Below, piece after piece: positions 34,431-44,400 of a stretch of DNA of 61,348 nucleotides. A program made the translations under genes and the position numbers. Source of the stretch: Anaerovorax sp. IOR16. Lineage in GTDB: Bacteria; Bacillota; Clostridia; Peptostreptococcales; Anaerovoracaceae. Each line of letters opens with the position of its first letter. Within the stretch, counting starts at the first letter, position 1. The notes below the pieces were generated by a model. The model was not told the origin of the DNA and did not search any database. It saw only the letters and a program-made list of their open reading frames with translations. The DNA lies in contig NZ_JADQTL010000001.1 of the NCBI RefSeq assembly GCF_017168145.1, forward strand, positions 1 to 61,348, in the 5' to 3' direction.

Positions 34431-36017
34431 CAGACTGTAGACAAGGATATCTCTATCTTTGCCTACAGTTTTTTTTACATAATGTAATACATTTTATTGT
34501 ATTTATGGTAAAATATATGTATAAATACATGGAGGTATTTGCTTTATGATGGGTAAGAAAGATTTATTAGGTCGTGATCAATTTCAAATGGTAACCTTGA
34601 ATTCTCTTGTTCCACAAGATCATATTATTCGTAAGATAGATACTGCGATTAATCTCTCTTTCATTTATGACCTTGTAAAAGATTTGTATTCTGATGTGGG
34701 AAAAGAAAGCATCGATCCTGTTGTCTTAATTAAAATTACCCTCATTCAATATACCTTTGGTATTCGATCCATGAGACAGACCATTAAAGAAATTCAAACG
34801 AATGTAGCTTATCGATGGTATCTTGGTTATAGTTTAGAGGAAGAAATTCCTCACTTTTCTACCTTTGGTAAAAACTACTCTCGTCGGTTTCAAAATACTG
34901 ACTTATTCGAACAAATCTTTCAAAGAGTCATTGCTGAAATCATGGAATATGAATTCATTAATTCAGAAAGCATTTTCATTGACGGTACACATATTAAAGC
35001 AAGTGCAAATAACCATAACAGTGAAAAAGAAACCGTTTTGGAATCCGTTAAATACTATGAAAAAGAACTAATGAAAGAAATTAACGAAGATCGCATTGAA
35101 CGAGGAAAACAAGCTTGTAAAAAAAACGGAAGCCAAAGAAAAGACAAAAGTAATCAAGAAAAGTACCGTAGATCCGGATTGCGGCGTATTTCATAAAGGA
35201 AAGCATAAGGTAGTATTTGCTTATGCTGCAAATGTAGCTTGCGATCGAAACAATTACATACTTGCTTTTCATACAAATCCAGGAAATGTACATGACTCAG
35301 TTGCATTCCCAAAGATTTATGAAAAAGTAAAAAGATATAAAGGTGTAAAAAATATTGTAATGGATTCCGGATATAAAACACCTGCAATTGCTAGAGAAAT
35401 ACTCAAAGATAAACGAATTCCTATCCTACCATACAAACGACCTATGACAAAAAATGGTTATTTTAAAAAACACGAATATGCTTATGATGAATACTATGAT
35501 TGCTTTGTATGCCCAGAAAACCAAGTGTTAAACTATACTACAACAAATAGAGAAGGGTATCGGGAATATAAGAGTAAAGGAGAAATTTGCAAGAGTTGCC
35601 CTTCCTTATCAGAATGCACAGCAAGTAAAGACCATGTAAAAGTAGTCACACGTCATATATGGGAAAACTACATAGAGCAATGTGAGGACATTCGTCATAC
35701 TCCAAAGTATCGAGATCTTTACAAACTACGGAGTCAAACCATTGAGCGAGTCTTTGCAGATGCAAAAGAAAAACATAATATGCGTTATACACAATATCGA
35801 GGGATTCAGAAGATAGAAATGGAACTGAATCTTCTTTTTGCGTCCATGAATCTAAAAAAACTAGCAACATGGATTCATAAATCTGAAAGAAGGAATCAAA
35901 TGGCATAGAGATATCCTTTTATTTTTTCTTTTTTTAAAAGCTTTATAGAAAAAATAGAAAATACCTTGCAGAAATTATAAGAATATAAATTTAGCAAGGT
36001 ATTTTGTCTACAGTCTG
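34431..36017 (+). mobile_element. IS1182-type insertion sequence, copy D (1587 bp)
   Basis: Same termini and internal layout as copies B and C but one base shorter: the poly-A tract in the transposase is A8 rather than A9. Flanked by a 28-bp direct duplication equal to one hairpin. Confidence 0.95.
34546..35908 (+). CDS. IS1182-type DDE transposase, frameshifted variant (copy D)
   Basis: Frame 1 runs 34546-35196 (216 aa). With A8 it leaves the run into a different wrong frame and ends ...YRRSGLRRIS. The C-terminal half (open from about 35096, 270 aa with a possible TTG start, to 35908) is intact and carries MDSGYKTP and the catalytic Glu. Joining the halves here needs a net +1 shift (or loss of one A, or gain of two), not the -1 shift used by copies B and C. 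This copy may be crippled, or active only through slippage during transcription. Confidence 0.85.
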
Positions 36018-36045
36018 AGAGCTGTTCTTATTATAGGACAGCTCC
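36018..36045. repeat. Right target duplication of IS copy D (28 bp, a hairpin)
   Basis: Exact copy of 34403-34430; on the plus strand followed by TTTCACTTTTT, the original T-tract of the terminator. Confidence 0.95.
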
Positions 36046-36091
36046 TTTCACTTTTTATTCAATATTCTTTTCGTAAGGGGTTTTCTATAAA

Positions 36092-36783
36092 ATGAAACAT
36101 TCATATCCTATTTCCAATCAACCATCAGAATCTTTGATTCTAGGATTATTCCTAGCTTTTGTCGGGGGATTTCTTGATGCTTATACCTATGTTGCCCGAG
36201 ATCATGTTTTTGCAAATGCGCAAACTGGAAATATTGTTCTTCTAGGCATCAATATAATGGAAAAAACTGGGTGAATATGATTTATTATCTGCTCCCAATT
36301 TTAGCTTTTATCCTTGGTGTTGTTATTGTTGAAATGATAAAAAATAAATATAAAAAACAAGAGAGTCTAATCCATTGGCGGCAAATTATCATAGCAATCG
36401 AAATTCTTTCTCTTTTTATCGTAGCATTCATTCCTATAGGTTCAAAAAATATGATAGCAAATGTAATCATTTCTTTTGTCTGCTCTATGCAGGTGGAAAG
36501 CTTTCGAACAATAAAAGGTAATTCCATTGCGACTACAATGTGTACTGGGAATCTAAGGAGTGCAACGGAAAAACTCTACAGTGGTTTGATATACAAAAAA
36601 AACGCTTCGATTGAAAAAAGTTTTCACTACTTCTTTGTTATTTTTTCATTTCTTTTGGGTGCAGTACTAGGAGCATCTATTACATCCCGTTTCGTTGAAA
36701 AAGCCGTTTTAGGTGCATGCATAATGCTTCTTTTTGTATTTATTATGATGTTCGCAAAGGAAAAACCAGCTTCTTCAAATTAA
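36092..36783 (+). pseudogene. YoaK-like (DUF1275) membrane protein, frameshifted
   Basis: Two frames together make one DUF1275 protein of about 230 aa: 36092-36274 (ending ...NIVLLGINIMEKTG stop) with GGFLDAYTYVARDHVFANAQTGNI, and 36271-36783 (NMIYYLLPILAFILG...) with CTGNLRSATEKLYSG and five hydrophobic segments. The break is in A6 at 36261-36266; A7 would read ...MEKNWVNMIYYL without interruption, as in intact relatives. Thus one base is missing: a real frameshift, a phase-variable tract or a sequencing error. Function of the family is unknown. Confidence 0.85.
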
Positions 36784-36821
36784 TGCAAACCTTTTTTAAT
36801 AAATAAAGTCTGATTTAATAA

Positions 36822-36853
36822 ATAAAAAAGGGTTAGATCTCTTTATCTAACCC
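36822..36853 (-). terminator. Terminator downstream of the PspC gene
   Basis: GGGTTAGAT and ATCTAACCC form a 9-bp stem; on the minus strand it is followed by T6ATTT. It separates the convergent YoaK-like and PspC genes. Confidence 0.8.
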
Positions 36854-36924
36854 AATTAAACGAAGCAATTTACAAGTTTCATTTTAATATTTTCGTTTTT
36901 TCTCTAATAGCTTTTCCTAAGAAT

Positions 36925-37338
36925 TTATTTTACTGCAATTACGCCAATCCCTATAAGAATTAAAGCTGCTGCTAAAAGTATTCTTCCATCAAAGAATGGC
37001 ATGAATACCTTCAGGAGTAAATACACTCCTAAAAATACAAACACAATTCCAATGGCAATCTTCGAACTTTGCTTTCCTTTTTCAGTTGAAGCTGGCTTTT
37101 CTTTATACTCACCATTTTCATATGTCTGATTATAAGCTTCATTCAGTGGTTCACTTTGTCTTTCCGGAATCACAATTGCTGCGATTATATAGGCTAAAAT
37201 ACCGGCTCCTCCTATAAGAGTAAAAATAACGGCCAATAAGCGGACAATAACCGAATCCATCTCAAAATATTCGGCAATTCCTCCACACACACCCATTATT
37301 GCTCGATCTTTTGCTGACTTGTATAATCTCTTCTCCAT
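36925..37338 (-). CDS. PspC-domain membrane protein
   Basis: A 137-aa protein with an N-terminal PspC domain (LYKSAKDRAIMGVCGGIAEYF, followed by a transmembrane helix about 33-57) and two further hydrophobic segments near the C-terminus (about 92-110 and 117-135). PspC proteins take part in envelope-stress signalling. It is a single gene between YoaK-like and the pilus-like operon. RBS GGGAGG. Confidence 0.87.
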   Translation of the reverse strand: MEKRLYKSAKDRAIMGVCGGIAEYFEMDSVIVRLLAVIFTLIGGAGILAYIIAAIVIPERQSEPLNEAYNQTYENGEYKEKPASTEKGKQSSKIAIGIVFVFLGVYLLLKVFMPFFDGRILLAAALILIGIGVIAVK

Positions 37339-37446
37339 AAAATATTCCTCCCTTTTCTGTTTACCAAATAATTATCCTGCTTTTCTATTTTTATGTCAAC
37401 AGTTATAATTTCAAAATACGATAAAATAATACAAAAGATTATTTTA

Positions 37447-37956
37447 TTATTCTTCACCATTCCAAACAGGTATGCTCTCGTCGATTTCATAATCCATTTT
37501 ATTTTGCACTACCCATGATAGAACCTCATAGTTTTTAATTCCTTCTTGAATTTCATTGTAAGGCTTAATTTTTAAACAAACTATCATCAATTGTTCATCA
37601 CTTATATCAATTTGATAAGATACTGTATTATCATCTTTATTATATGATACATCCAAGTTTTCTTCTAAGGATTTCCCTAAAAGTTCCTGATTCTTAATAA
37701 TCGCAGAGTTTGAAAAAACTGAATCCATTATATATTCATTGATTTTCTTTGCCATTTCTTCTGCCAAGCTATCTGCTTCATAATATTGCTTTACATTAAT
37801 CTTATTTTTTTGTGCCAGTTTCCAATCAGCCTTTGCACTTGACAACGCCAACACACTGAACACTACCAAGCAAAGTACTGTAAAAACCAATAAGAGTGAA
37901 CTGATTCCAATCTGTATTGTCCCTCTCTTTACTTCATTCTTATTTTGCTTATTCAT
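37447..37956 (-). CDS. Pilus-like operon protein 5 (single-pass, extracytoplasmic C-terminus)
   Basis: A 169-aa protein: short basic N-terminus (NEVKRGTIQIG), one transmembrane helix (about 16-38), then a soluble domain. This is pseudopilin topology but without the GF-x-x-x-E prepilin signature. No named family recognised. It starts immediately after the stop of the preceding gene (TAAATG). Last gene of the operon. Likely a minor structural or assembly subunit by position only. Confidence 0.65.
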   Translation of the reverse strand: MNKQNKNEVKRGTIQIGISSLLLVFTVLCLVVFSVLALSSAKADWKLAQKNKINVKQYYEADSLAEEMAKKINEYIMDSVFSNSAIIKNQELLGKSLEENLDVSYNKDDNTVSYQIDISDEQLMIVCLKIKPYNEIQEGIKNYEVLSWVVQNKMDYEIDESIPVWNGEE

Positions 37957-38340
37957 TTATTGTACCTCACCAGGAGTATATTTTTTTACCTTTAATTCAT
38001 AAATGTCTTTTTTTTCTATATCACTTACTATAATTGTAGCTTCGAGCATTTGATTTTTTAATTGTTTTTTTACTTCAATATTGTATTCCTTTTCTTTTAC
38101 TTGTGGATACACCAATGAACTTAGTTTATCATCAATTTCTTTATAATCGGAAGCCTTAATGCATTCTGCAGCACTTTCGCCAATTAAAATTGCATGATTG
38201 ATCCTTTTACTCTCCTCACTCATTTGATTTGCTTCAACAAAAGCTTTTAAACAAATCGTTACGCAAATTGAGAAAAACAGAATCACTATAATAAACTCCA
38301 TAAGAAATATTTGAGATTTTGAGTCACGATATTTCATCAT
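37957..38340 (-). CDS. Pilus-like operon protein 4 (single-pass)
   Basis: A 127-aa protein with an N-terminal helix (QIFLMEFIIVILFFSICVTI, about 10-32) and a following amphipathic helix with AFVEANQMSEESKRIN, again like a type IV pilin stem, then a small soluble domain. A Glu within the hydrophobic stretch (MEF) recalls the pilin Glu5 but the canonical cleavage motif is absent. Overlaps the upstream gene by 4 bp (ATGA). Function unknown. Confidence 0.65.
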   Translation of the reverse strand: MMKYRDSKSQIFLMEFIIVILFFSICVTICLKAFVEANQMSEESKRINHAILIGESAAECIKASDYKEIDDKLSSLVYPQVKEKEYNIEVKKQLKNQMLEATIIVSDIEKKDIYELKVKKYTPGEVQ

Positions 38341-38831
38341 TTTTGCCGACCTCCACTTCGAAGTGAAATCAAAATGGATTGTCCCTCTGATCCCTTAGTC
38401 TCTACACGTAATAAATCCTCTGAGATCATTTCAAAGAAAATTCCATCTGTCTTCATAATTTCAATGCCTGCATCTAAGGTCAATCCACTATCCACAGATG
38501 TAAATAGTTCTTTTACGGAACCATCTTGATAATAAATCAAGGTTTCATACTCTTGGTCATTATAAGTTTGCGATAGCTTCAATACAGAGATACCTTCCAG
38601 TGTCGTTATGGAAACAGAATCAAATCGATCTGACTGCTTGATTTGATTCGATATATATGCCAAAGGTGTTATCTGTTTAAAATTGTCTTCCATACGTTGA
38701 CCTATATTTTCATAGACCTTTGCACCAAATAAAATAGTAAACAATGCACTGATCGCAAGGGCGAAAAACAACAACATAATAAACAAAAACTGTGCAGATT
38801 GCCCTTTTCCTCTTACATTTTTTCGTACCAT
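38337..38831 (-). CDS. Pilus-like operon protein 3 (DUF4860-like, single-pass)
   Basis: A 164-aa protein with transmembrane helix about 10-37 and a beta-rich domain (ISVLKLSQTYNDQEYETLIYY, ILISLRSGGRQ). It resembles DUF4860, a clostridial family found beside type II secretion F-like genes. I prefer the ATG at 38831 (MVRKNVRGKG) since GGGGTG precedes it by 6 nt; a GTG three codons upstream overlaps that site. Coupled by a 4-bp overlap to the next gene. Confidence 0.68.
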   Translation of the reverse strand: MVRKNVRGKGQSAQFLFIMLLFFALAISALFTILFGAKVYENIGQRMEDNFKQITPLAYISNQIKQSDRFDSVSITTLEGISVLKLSQTYNDQEYETLIYYQDGSVKELFTSVDSGLTLDAGIEIMKTDGIFFEMISEDLLRVETKGSEGQSILISLRSGGRQK

Positions 38832-38842
38832 CTCATTCACCC

Positions 38843-39130
38843 CTACCGCAAACTAACTGTGATATCAGGCATTAAATTAGAAGCAAAGCCTTCATAAAAA
38901 ACTACATATTTTTCTCCATCAATTTGAATGCCATAATTATCTACCAAATATTCCACAGACGAAGGATACCTTCCTTCAATTGCATAGCACTGTACTGCTG
39001 CACGATGGATGGCACGGTCTAAAGTAAGTGCTCCTTCTTCTACTGATTTATTCGAAATTTCATTAAATGCAAATAAAAAAATTATAATTACACAAATAAA
39101 TCCCAGTATGGGTACAATATATTGTTTCAT
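38843..39130 (-). CDS. Pilus-like operon protein 2 (small single-pass)
   Basis: A 95-aa protein with transmembrane helix about 4-24 and a short soluble part, AVQCYAIEGRYPSSVEYLVDNYGI, which is the kind of sequence found after the stem helix of small type II pseudopilins (residues, Tyr-Pro, Leu-x-x-x-Tyr-Gly). No GF-x-x-x-E prepilin cleavage site is visible. Lies 8 bp after the F-type platform gene. Confidence 0.7.
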   Translation of the reverse strand: MKQYIVPILGFICVIIIFLFAFNEISNKSVEEGALTLDRAIHRAAVQCYAIEGRYPSSVEYLVDNYGIQIDGEKYVVFYEGFASNLMPDITVSLR

Positions 39131-39138
39131 ATTTTCAC

Positions 39139-40167
39139 CTAACCTATCGTTGCCATAATTCCAACTAGCGGCATCATAACAGCAAGTAAAATCATTCCAA
39201 CTATTAAACCCAAAACTGCGACCATTGTCGGTTCAAAACGAGCAATCATATTTTCTACTGCTGTATCAACCTCATCCTCGTATTTTTGCGACATCTTAAA
39301 TAATGCTTGGTCCAATTTACCCGATTGACTTCCAACCTTAATCATTTGTAAATCGATACCGCCAAAAAGCTCAGCTGTTTTCAATGCATCATATAGCAAT
39401 TCACCTTTTTGAATTTCATTTTTGCATTCTTTCATCCTTTGTTGTATCTTTTTTTCATGAACGATGTCCTGTGCCATTTCAATTCCTTTTTCCACGCTTA
39501 ATCCACTCTGAATGGAAATCGCTAAAATAGCAGATAAGCGTCGCTTTGATAAGAGATATGCAATCTTACTTCTTCCCTTTATATAATTTAATATTTGCTC
39601 TGTCCACTTTAGGTTGTGTCCTTTTTTCTTAAAAAAAAGTGCGGTTGCTATAAAAATTGCAAATATAAGACTTATTAAAAGGAGAACACCGCTAAACACA
39701 CTTCCAATTTGCATTGCACTTTTTGTAATAGGAGAAAGCTGAGCCCCTAACTGTTGATAAACGCTTTCAAAAATCGGCATAACCTTTGTCAATAGAACAA
39801 AGAGTACCAAAAGAAGCATTACAATCATAATCATTGGATATGTAATTGCATTTTTTATTAATTTCGCCAACATATTTTCCTTTTCATAGTAGTCAGCCAA
39901 AGAATGCATGATTCCCTCAAGAGTTCCTGTTGCCTCTCCTACCTCGGCCATCTTTACTATATATACAGGAAATTCTTCTGTCTCTTGAAGGGCAACAGTA
40001 AACGGAACACCTTCTTCAATGCGCTTTGCCATATTGATCAACATTAGCTTTTCCTGCTCTGTACTTGCATCTTCTGCTAAAATGTTTAATCCGCCATCTA
40101 AAGATATACCTGCTTCTAATAAAAAAGACATCTGCATGCAAAATTCTGATAAATCTCTTGCTTTCAT
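39139..40167 (-). CDS. Type II secretion F / PilC-family platform protein
   Basis: A 342-aa inner-membrane protein with two GspF/PilC repeats: FCMQMSFLLEAGISLDGGL near the start and LSAILAISIQSGLSVEKGI near residue 210. Three transmembrane helices (about 110-130, 158-180, 312-335) and conserved PVYIVKMAEVGEATGTLEGI and GGIDLQMIKVGSQSGKLDQAL segments. It is the inner-membrane platform of type IV pilus or type II secretion machines. First gene of the operon; no PilB/GspE ATPase, prepilin peptidase or major pilin is adjacent, so partners must be encoded elsewhere. Confidence 0.9.
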   Translation of the reverse strand: MKARDLSEFCMQMSFLLEAGISLDGGLNILAEDASTEQEKLMLINMAKRIEEGVPFTVALQETEEFPVYIVKMAEVGEATGTLEGIMHSLADYYEKENMLAKLIKNAITYPMIMIVMLLLVLFVLLTKVMPIFESVYQQLGAQLSPITKSAMQIGSVFSGVLLLISLIFAIFIATALFFKKKGHNLKWTEQILNYIKGRSKIAYLLSKRRLSAILAISIQSGLSVEKGIEMAQDIVHEKKIQQRMKECKNEIQKGELLYDALKTAELFGGIDLQMIKVGSQSGKLDQALFKMSQKYEDEVDTAVENMIARFEPTMVAVLGLIVGMILLAVMMPLVGIMATIG

Positions 40168-40215
40168 TTAACTCCTCCATTTAGCAAAAATATCTATTTA
40201 TTTTAAAATATAATT

Positions 40216-40247
40216 TTAAAAAAGGACAGATATTACTACCTGCCCTT
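40216..40247 (-). terminator. Terminator of the transglutaminase gene
   Basis: On the minus strand GGGCAG and CTGTCC pair around a 10-nt loop, followed by T6. It lies 19 bp after the stop codon and separates this gene from the pilus-like operon. Confidence 0.75.
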
Positions 40248-40265
40248 CCATGCTATTTTCATGGC

Positions 40266-41264
40266 TTAGTATATGTACTTCGCCTTATAATTACTTCCAT
40301 TTCCAATATACTTCATAATGGATTCACTTCTCTTTCCGGAAGAAGCAAAAGTCGGATCCATCATCTGCCATTTGCTGCCGTCAAAGAAAATCATCCCATC
40401 AACCCATCCGGTTTCTTTGGTATACACGTTAATCCATGCATGGTATACATCCCCTGTATACCCGACCACCAATTTTGAAGGAATATTTTGAGATCGAAGC
40501 ATTGCTGCCATAACCGAAGCATAATCAAAACAAATCCCTTTTTTAGAAGTCAATACCCGGTCCAAATTTGGTAAATAGCCGGATTGTACCGCATTCGCCT
40601 TTGCTTTATCATAAGTAAAAGTATCTACAACATAATTGTAAATCGTTTCTACCTTTTTCAAATCATCCGTAATCCCATTGGTTAATTCCAGACCTTTTGC
40701 AATGGTTGCACTTTCTGCTGTAAAATTAACATATTGATTTGGATATAAAAATGGTAAGAATTGATTTTCTAATTTCACCTGCAAACTTTGGCTAAATGCC
40801 TGAGAATACTTACTTGCGGATATATTCTCGAATAGTTTTATAGTGTAGCTCCCATTCCCCTCTGAAAGAGGAAATACCTCGTAAGTTGATCTTGCATTTA
40901 AATTATATGTGTAAGTTGTACCAGATGACTTTAAAATCTGTACTTTTATCTTAGAATTGGTTCCAGTGTATTTAACCATCACATATCCTTGGCTTACATT
41001 CGAAGCATCCACAATCACATTCTTGCCACTAAATGTCTTTTCACCAGAGGCTGTAGGAAGAAGTATCTGCAATTGCTCAGGTAGATTTGCAAGTGGCACC
41101 TCTTCATCTTGAATTGTAATCTCTTCTACCATCAAATCCATCTGATCTGCAGACGAAACCTCTTGTGAAGGAGTCTCTTGTTGATTGCAAGCAGTCAACA
41201 GCGGTACTACGAATAGTATTCCAATTATAGTATATGCTATCATTTTTTGTCTTAAATTTATCAT
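40266..41264 (-). CDS. Transglutaminase-like lipoprotein
   Basis: A 333-aa exported protein. The N-terminal helix ends in a lipobox-like PLLTAC, so it is probably lipid-anchored. The C-terminal transglutaminase-like core has the catalytic triad Cys (KKGICFDYASVMAAML), His (VYHAWINVY) and Asp (MMDPTFA). The segment TIQDEEVPLANLP near residue 50 recurs in the neighbouring surface protein (IEDEEVPLAGM). It could hydrolyse or crosslink cell-envelope protein. Start at 41264 follows GGTGAGG; the longer open frame upstream is not supported. Confidence 0.83.
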   Translation of the reverse strand: MINLRQKMIAYTIIGILFVVPLLTACNQQETPSQEVSSADQMDLMVEEITIQDEEVPLANLPEQLQILLPTASGEKTFSGKNVIVDASNVSQGYVMVKYTGTNSKIKVQILKSSGTTYTYNLNARSTYEVFPLSEGNGSYTIKLFENISASKYSQAFSQSLQVKLENQFLPFLYPNQYVNFTAESATIAKGLELTNGITDDLKKVETIYNYVVDTFTYDKAKANAVQSGYLPNLDRVLTSKKGICFDYASVMAAMLRSQNIPSKLVVGYTGDVYHAWINVYTKETGWVDGMIFFDGSKWQMMDPTFASSGKRSESIMKYIGNGSNYKAKYIY

Positions 41265-41387
41265 AATCCTCACCAATTTCAAATCATTAAATAAGCCTAT
41301 ACTTATCTTTATTATATACCTATATTTACTAAAAATCAATTTATAGCATTCAAAATTCCCTTAACTAACTTAGATTTTTATTTTATG

Positions 41388-41434
41388 CAAAACAATAGCG
41401 GTAAGTTCATTCCAAACTTACCGCTGAATTGTTT
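41388..41434 (-). terminator. Terminator of the large surface-protein gene
   Basis: AGCGGTAAGTT (41397-41407) and AACTTACCGCT (41415-41425) form a perfect 11-bp stem; further AAACAAT/ATTGTTT pairing extends it. T-rich on the minus strand. 6 bp from the stop codon. Confidence 0.85.
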
Positions 41435-41439
41435 TTATT

Positions 41440-44400
41440 TTATTTCCAAGTTTTATCTGGTAATACTTCCGTCCAAGTTTCCATATCTAACATACTAGCT
41501 CTTTCTGCATAGTTGTGGTTATTGGTCGCTTCGATTACTTCATAGTAATACCATGCACCCTTTTTATTATCCGGGAATACCTTGTATCCATCGATTAACC
41601 CTGCTTCATTGATTCTTCTTTCAAGAACTTTATTAATCAATGTCATTGCTTCTGCTCTTGTAATATATTGATCCGGTTTGAAGGAACCATCTTCGTAACC
41701 CTTAATCCAACCTTTTGTCGCAGCTGAATTAATATAAGATTTTGCCCAATGTCCTTCAACATCTGTGAACAGTTCTTTATCAACTTCTTCTAATGCATCA
41801 AACTTCGATGCAATGGTTGCAAATTCTCCTCTTGTAATGGATTTCCCTGCTCCAAAGGTTCCGTTATTATAACCTTTTATGATATCTCCGTTTGCCAGTG
41901 TTGCAATTGCATTTACTGACCAGCGATTGGAAGCTACATCTGTGAAGTTTTCTTCTGCTGTAAAGAACATATCTCTGGAAGTGTCCGTTAACAATCGATA
42001 GAAGATCATTGCAACTTCTTCTCTGGTAATGTTATTGTTTGGTCGAACATCACCTGCCGGATATCCTGCAACATAGTTGAAGTGATCCACTTTGTTCAGT
42101 TGAAGCATTCCAGCTAATGGAACTTCTTCATCCTCGATTGTTACTATTGGATCATCCTTTTTATGCTTTTTCTTTTTACTAAATGTACCCGTAATACTAA
42201 CTTCATAATCTTCGTTTTCATCTATTACATAATATTCACCCTCGTAAGAGCTCAGTTCTGATAAATTCCAATTACTGAATCTATACCCGCTCTTTGTTGG
42301 ATTTTCTCTTATTGTTATTTTTTCTTCCCAATGGTAGTATTCAGGATCTCCACTTTGTGCTCCATCTACATAGTAAGTTACCTTTATTAATTTTTCGAAT
42401 ACTGCTTTGTATGTGTTTCCTACATACATACCCTCTACCTGTTCAGGTATCAAGTTTGCATCATCGCTTACAAAACCCTCTTCATCATGCCAACCTACGA
42501 ATTCATATCCAAGGTCTGCCGTGGCTGTTGATCCTGCTACAGTTCCAGTAACCCCTCCAATTGTTTCGCTTGGAAGGCTAACGCTTCCGCCTTCTTCTGC
42601 TATATAGTTGATAGTTACTAGATTTTCAGTAAACTTCGCAATATAAGTCTTTTCTATATTAAGATTATCTACTTTTTGTGGAACAAAACTTAATTCCGAA
42701 CTTACTTTGTTAACACCATCAAACCATCCTAAAAAGCTGTACCCTGCATCCGCGCTTGCAGTTGATCCTTCTGCAACCCCGGTTGAAGCTCCTATAGTTT
42801 CACTACTTCTGTTTGCAGTTCCACCTGGTTCTGCTTCATATCGGATCGTTACATTATTTTCTTCGAACTTAGCTGTATAAATCTTTGCTTCATTTATATT
42901 ATTTACCTTTTGTGGTATAAAAGCAAGATCTGAACTTACCTTCATATCACCGTCAAACCAACCTAAGAAGGTATAACCAGGTAATGTTTCTACTATAGTA
43001 CCAGCTGGATTTCCGTTTACAACAAATACACTTTCCTGTGCTGCTCCTGTTAATCTCCCGCCAGTTTCAGCTTTATATTGAATCGTCACTTGATCTTCTG
43101 CAAAGTTTGCAGTATACGTTCCATCTGCCAGACTAGGTACCAATTCTAAATCTGTTCCTACTTCACTGCCCTCTGAATCCGTCCAATTCACAAAATGATA
43201 GTTTTCAAACGGTATTGCAGTGGAACCTTGAACCGATCCTCCTGCCAAGCCTACCGTCTCAGTATCGCTTGTTACGCTTCCATTTGCTCCGGCAACATAG
43301 TTAATGGTTACCATAGTTTCTGCAAACTTTGCGATATAAGTTTTTTCTACGTTTACATCATTTACTTTTTGCGGTGCAAAGGCTGCTTCATCACCTACTT
43401 TATTGCTTCCATCAAACCAACCAAGGAAATGATATCCATCATCTGGCGTTGCAGTTGATCCCTTTGCAATGCCAGTTACCACTCCTACCACTTCACTAGT
43501 TTCGTCAATGCTTCCGCCAGCTTCCGCCTCATAGGAAATCGTTACTTGATCTTCTGCAAAATTAGCCGTATAAGTTCCATCTGCCTTATCTGGTTTGATT
43601 GCAGCTTCCGTACTTGCTACATCTCCATCTGCATCCGTCCAGTTTACAAAGTGGTAATTGGTATCAGCTGTTGCAGTTGATCCTTGAACCTCTCCATTTA
43701 CTACACCTACTGTTTCCGTTTCTCTTCCTACCTCACCATTTTCACCAGCAATGTAGTTAATGGTTACTGTATTTTCTTTAAATTTAGCAATATAACTATT
43801 GCTAATTCTCTCAGTCGGTTCAAATATTTCATTATCATCTATCTTGGTATCACCATCAAACCAACCTAAGAAAGTATAGCCATCGTTTGCAGTTGCAGTA
43901 GAACCCTTAATCTCTCCAGTTACTTCTCCAACGACTTCCATTGTTAAGCTTACCGTACCACCCTGCTCCGCTTCATATAAAATCGTTATTTCATTTTCTT
44001 TAAACTTAGCGGTATAGGTCTTTTCAATGTTTATGCCGTTTACTTTTTCTGGTTTAAAAGTAAAGTCTGGGCTTACCTTTGTATCACCATCAAACCAACC
44101 TAAGAAGGTATAGCCTGTATCTGCGGTCGCAGTAGAACCTTCTACAACTCCGGTTGAAGCCCCTATCGTCTCAAAACTCCTGTTTACGGTTCCGCCTAGC
44201 TCTGCTTCATACAGAATTGTTACTTCATGTTCTTCGAACTTAGCTGTATAAACCTTTGCTTCATTTACCCCATTTACCTTTTGTGGTATAAAATTGAGGT
44301 CTGGACTTACAATTATATCTCCATCAAACCAACCTAAGAAGGTATAACCAGGTAATGTCTCTACTGTAGTACCAGCTGGATCTCCGTTTACAACAAATAC

